Shown piece after piece: positions 16,999-25,604 of a stretch of 64,000 nt of DNA (position 1 is its first letter; each line of letters begins with the position of its first letter). The stretch is from assembly GCF_030812255.1 (NCBI RefSeq), contig NZ_JAUSSH010000001.1, positions 186,001 through 250,000 on the forward strand, written 5' to 3'. The position numbers were made by a program, and so were the translations under genes. The notes under the pieces are model-generated. The model worked only from the letters and a program-made list of their open reading frames with translations. It made no database searches and had not been told where the DNA came from. Origin of the DNA: Paeniglutamicibacter psychrophenolicus. Its GTDB lineage: Bacteria; Actinomycetota; Actinomycetes; Actinomycetales; Micrococcaceae.

Positions 16999-17005
16999 AA
17001 GCGGC

Positions 17006-18514
17006 ATGACCGCCAAGACAACCCCAGACTCCCAGTGTTTGATTACCGTAAACGGAACGGTGCGGGAATTCACCGGGCCAACGCATACCAACGCCCTGGA
17101 CTTCCTGCGCGGTGAAGGACTTACCTCTTGCAAGGAAGGCTGCGCCGAAGGCGAGTGCGGGGCCTGCTCCATCCTGGTGGCCCGGCCCGACGGCGATGCC
17201 ACGCGCTGGACCGCCATGAATGCCTGCCTCCTGCCGGCCGCAGCCCTCGACGGGCAGGAAGTGGTTACAGCCGAGGGGCTGGGGGACCGCACCGACCTGC
17301 ATCCGGTCCAGCAGCAGCTGGCCGAGCGCGGTGGCTCGCAATGCGGGTACTGCACCCCGGGATTCGTCTGCAGCATGGCTGCCGAATACTACCGGCCGGA
17401 ACGGGCAGCCCCCACCGGAACGCTGCCGGACGTCGAGGACACAGGGGAGCAGCACTGCGGGCCGAACGGGTTTGACCTGCATGCGCTCTCCGGCAACCTG
17501 TGCCGGTGCACCGGGTACCGGCCCATCCGCGATGCAGCTTTCGCCCTGGGCACGCCGGCCGTGGATGACGCGCTGGCTGCCCGCAGGGACCAGCCGGCAC
17601 CGACCGTGGCGACCACCGACCTGTCCCGCCCCGGTACCCCCACGGGCCAGCTCGGGCGCTACCGGCGGCCCGGAACCCTGGAGGAAGCACTGCGGATCCT
17701 GGCCGAGGAACCCGAGGTGTTGCCCCTCGCCGGTGGAACCGACTGGGGTGTGGAGGTCAACATCAAGGGGGCACGGGCCCGATCCCTGCTGGCCATCGAC
17801 CGGCTGGATGAACTGAGGCAACTGGATGTCACCGACACGCACATTGAGATCGGGGCGGCCTGCACGCTCAGTGAACTGGAACGCGGACTGCAAGGCCGGA
17901 TCCCGTTGCTGGGCAAGCTCTTTGGCCAATTCGCTTCCCGGCTCATCCGCAACAGCGCGACCATCGGCGGGAACCTCGGCACCGGTTCGCCCATCGGAGA
18001 CACACCTCCTGCCCTCTTGGCCCTGGACGCCGAGCTGGTGCTCAGCTCGGCGAGCCGCCAACGGGTGGTGCCATTGGCCGACTACTTCACCGGATACCGG
18101 CAAACGGTCCGCCTGCCCGGCGAGCTGATCACCGCCATCCGCATCCCGCTGCCACTGGGCGAACTGACGTCCTTCCAGAAAATATCCAAGCGCCGCTTTG
18201 ACGACATTTCCAGCGTGGCCATCGGCTACGCGCTCACCGTCGAAGACGGCATCATCACCAAGGCACGGATCGGCTTGGGCGGGGTGGCGGCCACCCCGTT
18301 GCGGGCCACCGCCACCGAAATGATGCTCGAAGGCCGGGTCTGGGAGCCGGAAACCATCCGCGCCGCGGCCAGGGTCATGGGGGAAGAGGGAACCCCGATG
18401 GATGACCACCGGGCCAGCGCCGACTACCGGCGGGCGATGCTCGCATCCTCGCTGGAGCGGTTCTTCGCCGAACAACTGCAAGAGACCAACCTGTTGAAGG
18501 GAGAAGGCACATGA
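17006..18514 (+). CDS. xdhA: xanthine dehydrogenase small subunit (2Fe-2S and FAD domains)
   Basis: A 502-residue fusion of the iron-sulfur and FAD domains. The first 2Fe-2S cluster motif is CKEGCAEGECGAC, and the second uses CGYC plus NLCRCTGYRPI. The FAD domain begins near residue 210 with LPLAGGTDWGVEVN and includes NSATIGGNLGTGSPIGD. Together with XdhB it oxidises hypoxanthine and xanthine to urate, passing electrons from molybdenum through Fe-S to FAD and NAD. The start is fixed by a perfect AGGAGG. ATGA overlap with xdhB. Confidence 0.92.
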   Translation: MTAKTTPDSQCLITVNGTVREFTGPTHTNALDFLRGEGLTSCKEGCAEGECGACSILVARPDGDATRWTAMNACLLPAAALDGQEVVTAEGLGDRTDLHPVQQQLAERGGSQCGYCTPGFVCSMAAEYYRPERAAPTGTLPDVEDTGEQHCGPNGFDLHALSGNLCRCTGYRPIRDAAFALGTPAVDDALAARRDQPAPTVATTDLSRPGTPTGQLGRYRRPGTLEEALRILAEEPEVLPLAGGTDWGVEVNIKGARARSLLAIDRLDELRQLDVTDTHIEIGAACTLSELERGLQGRIPLLGKLFGQFASRLIRNSATIGGNLGTGSPIGDTPPALLALDAELVLSSASRQRVVPLADYFTGYRQTVRLPGELITAIRIPLPLGELTSFQKISKRRFDDISSVAIGYALTVEDGIITKARIGLGGVAATPLRATATEMMLEGRVWEPETIRAAARVMGEEGTPMDDHRASADYRRAMLASSLERFFAEQLQETNLLKGEGT

Positions 18515-20868
18515 GCCAGTTATCCCAACGTCCTGAACACCCCGTTGTCGGGGAAGTCCATCCGCATGAATCGGCGGTGGGACATGTCACCGGAAGCGCC
18601 TTGTACACCGACGACCTGGACCGGCGGATGGTCGGTGTGCTGCACGCCTACCCGGTCCAGTCCACGCAGGCACACGCAAAAATCCTGAACCTTGATCTCG
18701 GCGGGGCCTACCGGGTTCCCGGGGTGGTCCGGGTGATCACGGCAACGGACATCCCCGGGGTCAACGACCAAGGGGCCAAACACGATGAACCGCTGCTGCC
18801 GGTGGACGAGGTCATGTTCTACGGCCAGGCCGTGGCGTGGGTTCTCGGCGAGGACCTGGAAGCCGCCAAGGCCGGGGCGGCTGCCGTCGAGGTGGACTAC
18901 GAACCGCTCGACTCGTTGATCACCTTGCAGGACGCGATCGCCGCGCAAAGCTTCCACGGAATCCAGCCGCTGATCGACAAGGGCGACAGCCAAGCCGCCT
19001 TGAGGGACGCCGCGCACGTTTTTGACGGGGAATTCGAATTCTCCGGACAGGAACACTTCTACCTGGAGACCCAGAACTCGCTGGCCTTGGTGGACGAAAG
19101 CGGCCAGATGATGATCCATTCCTCCACCCAGCACCCCACCGAAACCCAGGACATCGTCTCCCACATCCTGGGGATCCCCGCACACCGGATCACCGTCCAG
19201 GTGCTGCGCATGGGTGGCGCCTTCGGTGGGAAGGAAATGCAGTCCCACGGCTATGCCGCGGTGGCGGCCCTCGGGGCCCTGCTCACCGGGCGGCCGGTGC
19301 GGGTGCGGTTGGACCGCACGGTGGACATCACCATGACCGGAAAGCGCCACGGCTTTCATGCCAGTTGGAAGGCCGGTTTTGACGACGATGGCAAGATCTT
19401 GGCTCTGGAGGCAACGCTGACCGCTGACGGCGGGTCGAGCCTGGACCTGTCCGAGCCGGTGCTGACCCGGGCCATGTGCCACATCGACAATGCCTACTGG
19501 ATACCCGACATCCGTGTTCGCGGCCGAGTGGCCAAATGCCACAAGACCTCGCAGACGGCGTTTCGCGGTTTCGGGGGACCACAGGGAATGCTGGTCCTGG
19601 AGAACATCCTGGGACTGGTGGCCCCGCAACTCGGCCTGGACGCCCGGGAACTGCGGCGCCGAAACTTCTACGTCCAGGGTCAGGACACCCCGTACTACCA
19701 GCCGGTGCGCCACCCCGAACGGCTGGAAGCCGTCTGGCAGCAGCTGCTGGACGGTGCGGAAATTGAACGTCGCGAGGCCGAGATTGCCCGGTTCAACGAG
19801 GATCACGAGCATGCAAAGCGGGCCTTGGCCCTGACCCCGGTGAAATTCGGGATCTCCTTCAACCTCACCGCGTTCAACCAGGCTGGTGCCCTGGTGCTGG
19901 TCTACAAGGACGGTTCGGTGCTGGTCAACCACGGTGGCACGGAAATGGGGCAGGGGCTGCACACCAAAATGCTGCAGGTGGCTGCCACCACCCTCGGGGT
20001 CGCCCTGGACACCATTCGGCTGGCGCCGACGCGTACCGACAAGGTCCCCAACACCTCGGCCACGGCAGCCAGTTCGAGCAGCGACCTGAACGGCGGAGCG
20101 GTGAAGGATGCCTGCGAACAGATCCGGGATCGGCTTGCCCAAGTGGCGGCGGTCAAACTCGGCGTTCCCTCCCACGAGATCCGGTTCAGTCGCGGCACGG
20201 TCTCCACCCTCGGCGGGCGTGAATCCATTAGCTGGAAGGATCTGGTCCAGGCCGCATACTTCCAGCGGGTCCAGCTCTCGGCCGCGGGCTTTTACCGGAC
20301 CGAGGGTCTGCACTGGGATGTGGGCCTCATGAGGGGATCTCCGTTCAAGTACTTCGCATACGGGGCGGCGGCAAGCGAAGTCGAAGTCAGTCGTTTCGAT
20401 GGCTCGTACACACTTCGCCAGGTGGATGTGGTCCATGACGTGGGAGATTCACTCTCGCCACTGATTGACCTGGGGCAGATCGAAGGCGGTTTTGTGCAGG
20501 GCGCGGGTTGGCTGACCTTGGAGGACCTGCGCTGGGATACCAGTGACCGGCCCACCCGGGGGCGGCTGGCGACCCAGGGTGCCAGCACCTACAAGATCCC
20601 GAGCCTGTCGGAAATGCCCGAAGTCTTTAAGGTCTCGCTTCTGGACAAGGCCCATGAAGAGGGCGCGATCTACGGTTCCAAGGCGGTGGGTGAGCCCCCG
20701 TTGATGTTGGCTTTCTCGGTACGTGAGGCATTGCGCCAGGCCATTGCCGGTTTCGCCCGGCCCGGAACCAGCGTGGAGCTGGCATCGCCGGCAACCCCCG
20801 AAGCGGTGTTCTGGGCGATCCAGGCGGCCCGCGAGACCAGCAAATTAGTCAGCCAACGATCGTCATGA
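18511..20868 (+). CDS. xdhB: xanthine dehydrogenase molybdopterin subunit
   Basis: The large catalytic subunit, 785 residues, binding the molybdenum cofactor. Diagnostic stretches are VLRMGGAFGGKEM, KTSQTAFRGFGGPQGM with the substrate-orienting Arg, GTEMGQGLHTKM and AVGEPPLMLAFSVREAL with catalytic Glu728. It is full length for bacterial XdhB. It overlaps xdhA and xdhC by four bases on either side, so the three subunits are translationally coupled. Confidence 0.93.
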   Translation: MSQLSQRPEHPVVGEVHPHESAVGHVTGSALYTDDLDRRMVGVLHAYPVQSTQAHAKILNLDLGGAYRVPGVVRVITATDIPGVNDQGAKHDEPLLPVDEVMFYGQAVAWVLGEDLEAAKAGAAAVEVDYEPLDSLITLQDAIAAQSFHGIQPLIDKGDSQAALRDAAHVFDGEFEFSGQEHFYLETQNSLALVDESGQMMIHSSTQHPTETQDIVSHILGIPAHRITVQVLRMGGAFGGKEMQSHGYAAVAALGALLTGRPVRVRLDRTVDITMTGKRHGFHASWKAGFDDDGKILALEATLTADGGSSLDLSEPVLTRAMCHIDNAYWIPDIRVRGRVAKCHKTSQTAFRGFGGPQGMLVLENILGLVAPQLGLDARELRRRNFYVQGQDTPYYQPVRHPERLEAVWQQLLDGAEIERREAEIARFNEDHEHAKRALALTPVKFGISFNLTAFNQAGALVLVYKDGSVLVNHGGTEMGQGLHTKMLQVAATTLGVALDTIRLAPTRTDKVPNTSATAASSSSDLNGGAVKDACEQIRDRLAQVAAVKLGVPSHEIRFSRGTVSTLGGRESISWKDLVQAAYFQRVQLSAAGFYRTEGLHWDVGLMRGSPFKYFAYGAAASEVEVSRFDGSYTLRQVDVVHDVGDSLSPLIDLGQIEGGFVQGAGWLTLEDLRWDTSDRPTRGRLATQGASTYKIPSLSEMPEVFKVSLLDKAHEEGAIYGSKAVGEPPLMLAFSVREALRQAIAGFARPGTSVELASPATPEAVFWAIQAARETSKLVSQRSS

Positions 20869-21671
20869 CCTGGATTGACACCGTGCTGCGGCTGCGATCC
20901 CGTCGTGCCCCGGCGGTGTTGATCACCCTGGTTGAAGTGCGCGGGCATGCACCTCGTGAGGCCGGAACCAAGATGGTTGCCACCATTGATGAGCTTTTTG
21001 AAACCATCGGTGGCGGCAACCTGGAGATGACCGCGGTGGCAAGGGCACGGCAAATGCTCACCGATTCGCAGGACGTGCCCGAAACCATGACCTTGCGCCT
21101 GAATGACAAGGCGCCGGCAACCTATGGCCGGCAATGTTGTGGAGGCGAGGTGACGATCCTGTTGGAGCCGTTGGCCGTGCCCGAAGCGGTGGCGATCTTC
21201 GGGGTTGGCCATGTGGGCCTCGAACTTGCCCGCATCCTTTCACGACAGGACATTGACCTGTACCTGAGCGACTCGCGTGCGGAAAACCTGCAGGGCTTGG
21301 AAGCGCTTGAACCGTCGGTGGCGCGAATTCATCCGAGACCAGCCGTCATTGGCGAGGAGGTGCTCAGCCGGTTGCCCTGCGGAACGCACGTGCTGATCAT
21401 GACCCATGACCACGCCGAGGACTTCCATCTGTGCGATGCCGCATTGCGGCATCCGAAACTTGGCTCGATAGGGCTGATCGGGTCGAACGCCAAATGGCAG
21501 CGATTTCGCAAGAACCTTGTGGACAGCGGTCATGAGGCAAACGCAATTGAGCGGATCAACTGCCCCATTGGGGACCCCGAGGTGATCGGCAAGGACCCGG
21601 CCACCATTGCGGTCAGCGTGGCAGCAGACCTGCTCAAACGCATGAACAAGGTCGGCGCTGTCAAAGTCTGA
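20865..21671 (+). CDS. xdhC: XdhC, molybdenum cofactor sulfuration/insertion chaperone
   Basis: A 268-residue XdhC/CoxI-family protein. The N-terminal XdhC domain has LITLVEVRGHAPREAGTKM and the C-terminal Rossmann domain has AIFGVGHVGLELARIL, then HDHAEDFHLCDAAL and the family motif IGLIGSNAKWQRF. It binds Moco and delivers the sulfurated form to XdhB. ATGA overlap with xdhB. The last few residues run straight into a truncated permease frame, so the extreme C-terminus may have been changed by a deletion, although length and motifs look intact. Confidence 0.9.
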   Translation: MTWIDTVLRLRSRRAPAVLITLVEVRGHAPREAGTKMVATIDELFETIGGGNLEMTAVARARQMLTDSQDVPETMTLRLNDKAPATYGRQCCGGEVTILLEPLAVPEAVAIFGVGHVGLELARILSRQDIDLYLSDSRAENLQGLEALEPSVARIHPRPAVIGEEVLSRLPCGTHVLIMTHDHAEDFHLCDAALRHPKLGSIGLIGSNAKWQRFRKNLVDSGHEANAIERINCPIGDPEVIGKDPATIAVSVAADLLKRMNKVGAVKV

Positions 21672-22173
21672 TTTTGCCTCGGGGATCTCTTCAGGCACGC
21701 TCATGGCCGTGGTGCTGAACCTGCTGTTCAACGAAATGAAATTTGGCACGCCAGCCAAGGATGCCTCGGTCTTTGCCGCGGCCCCGCCGCGGGTCGTTTG
21801 CCAGGATGACATCCGCGCCTTGCTTGACGGCGACCAATATGCCGACGGCAAGCTGATCGACAGGGAAGGGCGCGAAGTTCCGGTGGTCACCCAGGCGGAA
21901 TGTGCCCAGATCGAGACCGATGACATGGACATGCCGGCCCCGGGAAAGCACGAAGGCGGTGCTGGAGAGCAGCTTCATGCCCCGACGGGAACATGTCGGT
22001 CATGCGGAGGCTGTCCTGCCCCACCCGCGGGTGACGCAAGACAGCCTCGGCATGTCCGGGGCATGACACTGGACTGGCAGGCGGTTGGCATTTCTTGGCC
22101 AGAAGGCCTGTTTCACGAAGCTGCACGGACGAATCAAGCCTTGCCGGTTGGAGCGCCGAGAACCCCGAAATGA
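21670..22173 (+). pseudogene. C-terminal remnant of an NCS2 (uracil/xanthine-type) permease
   Basis: Directly at the xdhC stop a frame opens with no start region, reading DFASGISSGTLMAVVLNLLFN. This matches the last helix of nucleobase:cation symporter-2 permeases (typical pattern SGI..GTL.AVVLNLLFN), followed by a hydrophilic tail with good codon bias to about 21960. The preceding 400 or so residues are absent, so the gene was truncated by a deletion joining it to xdhC. After about 21960 the coding look moves to another frame, suggesting a further frameshift. A purine permease next to xdhABC is normal, and its loss is the notable point. Confidence 0.65.
22001..22054. terminator. long hairpin after the permease remnant
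   Basis: Fifteen-base arms CATGCGGAGGCTGTC (22001-22015) and GACAGCCTCGGCATG (22040-22054) pair with one mismatch; the loop contains the palindrome CACCCGCGGGTG. It lies between two converging units, the xdh operon and the PNPOx-like gene, and is probably a bidirectional terminator. Confidence 0.6.
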
Positions 22174-22188
22174 CCGCGACCAAAGTAC

Positions 22189-22617
22189 CTAGTTGGCCTC
22201 TGGCTGCGCCCCGAGGCGGAAATGGCGCCCCGAGATGTTCCTGACCTCGATCTTCACCCAGGATTCCTTCGGAGTCGGGATCCATGGGGAGACCCCTGAG
22301 CTACGCGCCTCCTCGATCTCCGCGCTGGTTTGCAGCTGGCGCGCGTGTCCGTGGACCACCACCGACCAGGCTTCGTCGGAGAGGATGCCGTCGGCCTCGA
22401 AGGCCACGGCATCGTGCACCGTCAGGGCCGCAAGCTTTTCGCCGGGAGCCGTGCGGATGTATATGGTCTTGCCCACCAGGCCGAAGTTAAGCGGGAAGAT
22501 ATCGACGGCGCCGCCCACCGCGGTGGCCAGGCGGCCGTGGGAGGTCCTCTCGAGCAGGCTCCAGGCCTGCTCTTCGGTCAGTACCAGTACGGGTTCATCT
22601 GCATCATGGTCAAACAT
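22189..22617 (-). CDS. pyridoxamine 5'-phosphate oxidase family protein
   Basis: A small split-barrel flavin/F420-binding-type protein of 142 residues: LLERTSHGRLATAVGGAVDIFPLNFGLVGKTIYIRTAPGEKLAAL, then VAFEADGILSDEAWSVVVHGHA. This pattern is typical of the actinobacterial single-domain PNPOx-like proteins, many of which bind FMN, F420 or heme and have no known substrate. Two ATG codons are adjacent; I use the second because GAAGG is four bases from it. Divergent from the App1-like gene across a 17-base palindrome. Vitamin B6 synthesis should not be assumed. Confidence 0.8.
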   Translation of the reverse strand: MFDHDADEPVLVLTEEQAWSLLERTSHGRLATAVGGAVDIFPLNFGLVGKTIYIRTAPGEKLAALTVHDAVAFEADGILSDEAWSVVVHGHARQLQTSAEIEEARSSGVSPWIPTPKESWVKIEVRNISGRHFRLGAQPEAN

Positions 22618-22630
22618 CATGCCTTCATAA

Positions 22631-22647
22631 TTCTACGAATCGTAGAA
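22631..22647. promoter_or_regulatory. 17-base palindrome between the PNPOx and App1 genes
   Basis: TTCTACGA-A-TCGTAGAA is a perfect inverted repeat around one central base, 14 bases upstream of the PNPOx-like start and about 100 bases before the App1-like start. It has the shape of a dimeric repressor site. No regulator gene is adjacent. Confidence 0.5.
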
Positions 22648-22748
22648 AAATACCAGTGCTGACAACGGCAAGTGAACTTTCCGGCAACGCGGCCCAATTC
22701 ATCCTTTCGATCCACTCCAGGTCCCCGGCTCATGAAAGACTGGGTTTC

Positions 22749-23831
22749 ATGGTCAAGGAAACAGGAGCCGAACGCGCCCGGCACATCGCTGCACGCTTCG
22801 AGGACCGCGCCCTGGAACTGCGCGCGGCACGGGCCCGCGAGCGCGGCCTGGTACCCACCGTCCTGCCCTACACCGGCTACGGGCTCTCGGACCCCGCCAA
22901 CGGCTGGGTCCGGATCTTCGCCCGCCTGGTGCTGGCCAAGCCCGGCGCGTTCGATGCCGGGCGCCACCGCGCCAAGGTTATCGCCGACGGGGTGCGCGGC
23001 TGGCGGAACTTCATCTCGCCGATCGTCCCCCACGGGCAGCTCGAAGTGCACATCAACGGCGAACGATTTGCCGTGCGGGCCGACCGCGGGGGAGTGCTCG
23101 ACGTCAGGGTCGCCGCCACGCTGCCACCGGGCTGGCACGAGATCACCCTGCACACCGAGGGTTCCGCCGCGGTGGCCGCCCCTGTCATGATGGTCGACGC
23201 CGCCGCCGAATTCGGGTTGCTCTCCGACGTGGACGACACCATCGTGGTCACCGCACTGCCACGCCCGCTGCTGGCCGCCTGGAACTCCTTCGTCTTGTCC
23301 GAGCACGCCAGGCTGGCCACCCCGGGGATGCCGGTGATGATGGAAAAGCTGATGCGCGACAAGCCCGGAGCCCCCACCTTCTACCTGTCCACCGGAGCCT
23401 GGAACGTCGCCCAGACGCTCACCCGCTTCCTCTCGCGCAACCTCTACCCGCAGGGCCCGCTGCTGCTGACCGACTGGGGACCCACCGACAGGGGTTGGTT
23501 CCGGTCGGGCATGCAGCACAAGGCCGACCAGCTGCGCCGCCTGGCCAACGAGTTCCCGAGCTTGAAGTGGCTGCTGATCGGGGACGACGGCCAACACGAC
23601 CCCTACCTCTACGCCGAATTCGCCAGGCGCTACCCCGACCACGTCGCGGCGATCGTGATCCGCCAGCTGACCCCCTCGGAGGCCGTGCTCGCAGGCGGGC
23701 GCAGCCAGGGGATCCTGAACTCCACCCCGGGGGTGCCGTGGGTGTACGAACCCGACGGGGCTCGCATCGCCAAAAAACTGCAGGCGCTGGGCCTCATCAG
23801 CCCCGACGCCGAGCAGGGGCCGGGGCAATGA
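22749..23831 (+). CDS. App1/DUF2183 family phosphatase-like protein
   Basis: A 360-residue protein with the DUF2183 (App1) catalytic region: EFGLLSDVDDTIVVT supplies the DxDDT nucleophile motif of HAD-like phosphatidate phosphatases, followed by FYLSTGAWNV and LIGDDGQHDPYLY, the later HAD motifs with the GDD Mg2+ ligands. Yeast App1 dephosphorylates phosphatidate; bacterial members are uncharacterised. ATG 22749 is preferred over GTG 22656 because the intervening codons lack the gene's GC3 bias. ATGA overlap with the thioesterase gene. Confidence 0.82.
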   Translation: MVKETGAERARHIAARFEDRALELRAARARERGLVPTVLPYTGYGLSDPANGWVRIFARLVLAKPGAFDAGRHRAKVIADGVRGWRNFISPIVPHGQLEVHINGERFAVRADRGGVLDVRVAATLPPGWHEITLHTEGSAAVAAPVMMVDAAAEFGLLSDVDDTIVVTALPRPLLAAWNSFVLSEHARLATPGMPVMMEKLMRDKPGAPTFYLSTGAWNVAQTLTRFLSRNLYPQGPLLLTDWGPTDRGWFRSGMQHKADQLRRLANEFPSLKWLLIGDDGQHDPYLYAEFARRYPDHVAAIVIRQLTPSEAVLAGGRSQGILNSTPGVPWVYEPDGARIAKKLQALGLISPDAEQGPGQ

Positions 23832-24292
23832 ACGAACCCAAGCTCCGAGTGGAGGTACCCATGCGCTGGGGAGACATGGACGCGTACGGCCACATCAACA
23901 ACGTGAACCTGGTCCGCATGATGGAAGAGGCACGCATCGCCGGCTTCGGCGTGCCCGGCGGCACCGGCAAGCCCGGGATCGAGCCGATGGCCGACCTGTT
24001 CTCCGCGGTCCCGGACAACACCCAGATCCTGGTGGTCGAGCACCGGGTGCGCTACGTCAGGCCGCTGGATTACCGCAACGTCCCGGCGCACGTGGATCTG
24101 TGGATCAGCGCCATCAAGGCCGCAAGCTTCGACATCTGCTACGAATTCCACGATCCGGTGGACGGCGGGGTGTGCGTGCGAGCCGCCACGACCCTGGCGT
24201 TCTTTTCCGTCGAGACCCAGCGGCTGCTGCGGCTTTCCGCGGAAAGCAAGGAAGCAATGGCCCGCTTCGGGGCCGAGCCGATCTTCCGCTAG
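23828..24292 (+). CDS. 4HBT hotdog-fold acyl-CoA thioesterase
   Basis: A 154-residue hotdog protein of the 4-hydroxybenzoyl-CoA thioesterase group: MRWGDMDAYGHINNVNLVRMMEEAR with the conserved Asp16 and the YGHINN segment, then VEHRVRYVRPLDYR and the strands up to TTLAFFSVE. It probably hydrolyses an acyl-CoA; substrate unknown. Translationally coupled to the App1-like gene, which may point to a shared lipid role, though that is only context. Its 3' end overlaps the convergent hypothetical gene by four bases. Confidence 0.85.
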   Translation: MNEPKLRVEVPMRWGDMDAYGHINNVNLVRMMEEARIAGFGVPGGTGKPGIEPMADLFSAVPDNTQILVVEHRVRYVRPLDYRNVPAHVDLWISAIKAASFDICYEFHDPVDGGVCVRAATTLAFFSVETQRLLRLSAESKEAMARFGAEPIFR

Positions 24293-24690
24293 GAACGCTG
24301 TAGTTCGGCCGTCAACGCGTCGAAATCCCGGGCCAGGGCCTCGTCCCGCTCGAAGCTGCACGGTTCAAGCGGCTCGGTGCTGAAGGAGAAGTAACCCAGC
24401 CCCGCGCTGCGCCGCGGGTCGGCCGGAAGCGCGAGCGCCTTGTTGTGGAAATTCACCCGGCCCAGCGAGACGCCCTCGGGACGGGCGGGGGCAATGCGCA
24501 GGAGATGCGCGATCACCGGAAGGTCGTGGGTGAAGACCTGGTGGTGCGCCCCGCCGGCAAAGACGTGCAGCGTGAGCCCCTGGACGGGGGAAACCATGAC
24601 CTCCACGTCGGCCGGAACCCACAGCGTGGGTCGGGCCATCATGGACTTGACCGCCCGCGGATTGGTGCGGTGGCCGGGGTGGAAGGACAT
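24289..24690 (-). CDS. hypothetical protein
   Basis: A 133-residue protein of unknown function. It has no signal peptide or membrane segment; the recognisable stretch is TLHVFAGGAHHQVFTHDLPV followed by RVNFHNKALALP. The frame stays open to 25020, but the upstream part is unlike protein and would overlap the promoter of the phosphatase, so I start at ATG 24690 with only a weak GGAT before it. GC3 bias supports it being real. No family recognised. Confidence 0.5.
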   Translation of the reverse strand: MSFHPGHRTNPRAVKSMMARPTLWVPADVEVMVSPVQGLTLHVFAGGAHHQVFTHDLPVIAHLLRIAPARPEGVSLGRVNFHNKALALPADPRRSAGLGYFSFSTEPLEPCSFERDEALARDFDALTAELQRS

Positions 24691-24861
24691 GCAGGATCCG
24701 GACGGGCATGGCTGGTTGCGCAAGGGATGGCGCCTTTCGTGTGCTCTTGTCCCCGGGGCGGTTGCCGCCAAGGACCGCTTCGTCATCCGAACCACCCGTG
24801 AAGCATGGGGTTGGTGTGTCGCCGGGTCGGAGCCCATATCTGGCGCGCATCTCGTGAAGCT

Positions 24862-24881
24862 GGTTTTATCGTACCAAAACC
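24862..24881. promoter_or_regulatory. inverted repeat before the histidine phosphatase gene
   Basis: GGTTTT (24862-24867) and AAAACC (24876-24881) flank an eight-base spacer in an AT-rich patch 25 bases before the phosphatase ATG. The position fits a promoter operator. Short arms, so only suggestive. Confidence 0.3.
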
Positions 24882-24905
24882 GGGCTGACGATTTAGGGTG
24901 AAGGT

Positions 24906-25517
24906 ATGAGACTGATCTTGATCCGCCACGGGCAGACCGCCTCGAACGTGGCGCAGGCGCTGGACACCGGAGCCCCCGGGGCACCCCTGGATGAGACCGG
25001 GATTGCGCAGGCGCAGGCACTGGTGGAGCGGTTGGGTGCCGAAGGGCAGGACGTCAACGCGGTGTATTCCTCGACGTTGCTGCGCGCCAGGATGACGGCC
25101 GGTCCATTGGCGCAAGCCCGCGGGCTGGAAGTGGCCGAGCATGCCGGGCTCACCGAGATCTCCGCCGGGGAACTGGAAATGCGCTCCGACCGCGACGCCC
25201 AACTGGCCTACCGCGACGTGTTCTTCCGCTGGCTCTCGGGCGACCTTTCGGCCCGGGTGCCCGGCGGCGAGGACGCCCGCACCGCCCTGGATCGCTTCGA
25301 CGCGGTCATCGAAGGGGCCAGGAACGCCGGGACCGGAAAGCTGGTGGTGGTCAGCCACGCGGCCATGCTGGTGACCTGGCTTGCGTCCCGGAGCGCCAAC
25401 TTCGACTCCAAGCTGCTGGCCCCCGTGCCGTTGGCCAACACCGGTGTAGTGACCCTGGAGAATGCGACGGGATCGAGCTGGAGGCTGCGCAGCTGGCAGG
25501 GCCAGCGCCTGGAGTAG
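24906..25517 (+). CDS. histidine phosphatase superfamily (phosphoglycerate mutase-like) protein
   Basis: A 203-residue member of the branch with the N-terminal catalytic LIRHGQT (His8 phosphorylated) and second catalytic His in VVSHAAML. Relatives include cofactor-dependent phosphoglycerate mutase, but this length and the lack of the mutase-specific insert fit a broad-specificity phosphatase such as the actinobacterial GpgP/PhoE-like enzymes. Monocistronic, with AAGG before the ATG and a strong terminator after the stop. Confidence 0.85.
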   Translation: MRLILIRHGQTASNVAQALDTGAPGAPLDETGIAQAQALVERLGAEGQDVNAVYSSTLLRARMTAGPLAQARGLEVAEHAGLTEISAGELEMRSDRDAQLAYRDVFFRWLSGDLSARVPGGEDARTALDRFDAVIEGARNAGTGKLVVVSHAAMLVTWLASRSANFDSKLLAPVPLANTGVVTLENATGSSWRLRSWQGQRLE

Positions 25518-25539
25518 CAGTCGCAGTTCCACACAAGAA

Positions 25540-25585
25540 GGGCTGCCGCCCGCACGGGCTTGAAAGACCGTGCGGGCGGCAGCCC
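25540..25585. terminator. perfect 18-bp bidirectional terminator
   Basis: GGGCTGCCGCCCGCACGG (25540-25557) and its exact complement at 25568-25585 are separated by a ten-base loop, between converging genes (phosphatase stop 25517, permease stop 25605). This is one of the clearest terminator hairpins in the window. Confidence 0.85.
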
Positions 25586-25604
25586 TGGTTCCGGGACGGT
25601 GTTG

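Larger units (their letters stand above)
16151..17005. other. 855-base intergenic region before xdhA
   Basis: No frame here has coding character: the open frames on both strands lack family motifs and their third positions are not GC-biased. The first 60 bases hold a terminator-like hairpin. Positions about 16470-16970 are visibly AT-richer than the flanks and hold one AT-rich palindrome, then a hairpin at the xdhA ribosome binding site. I looked for a riboswitch or small RNA and recognised none; a long leader or a decayed gene remains possible. Confidence 0.6.

Noticed and set aside
18520-20436. 638-codon minus-strand frame opposite xdhB
   Set aside because: Antisense shadow; xdhB shows all molybdopterin-subunit motifs and overlaps xdhA and xdhC.
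21691-21978. 95-codon minus-strand frame opposite the permease remnant
   Set aside because: The + frame gives a clear NCS2 terminal helix; the minus product matches nothing and has no ribosome site.
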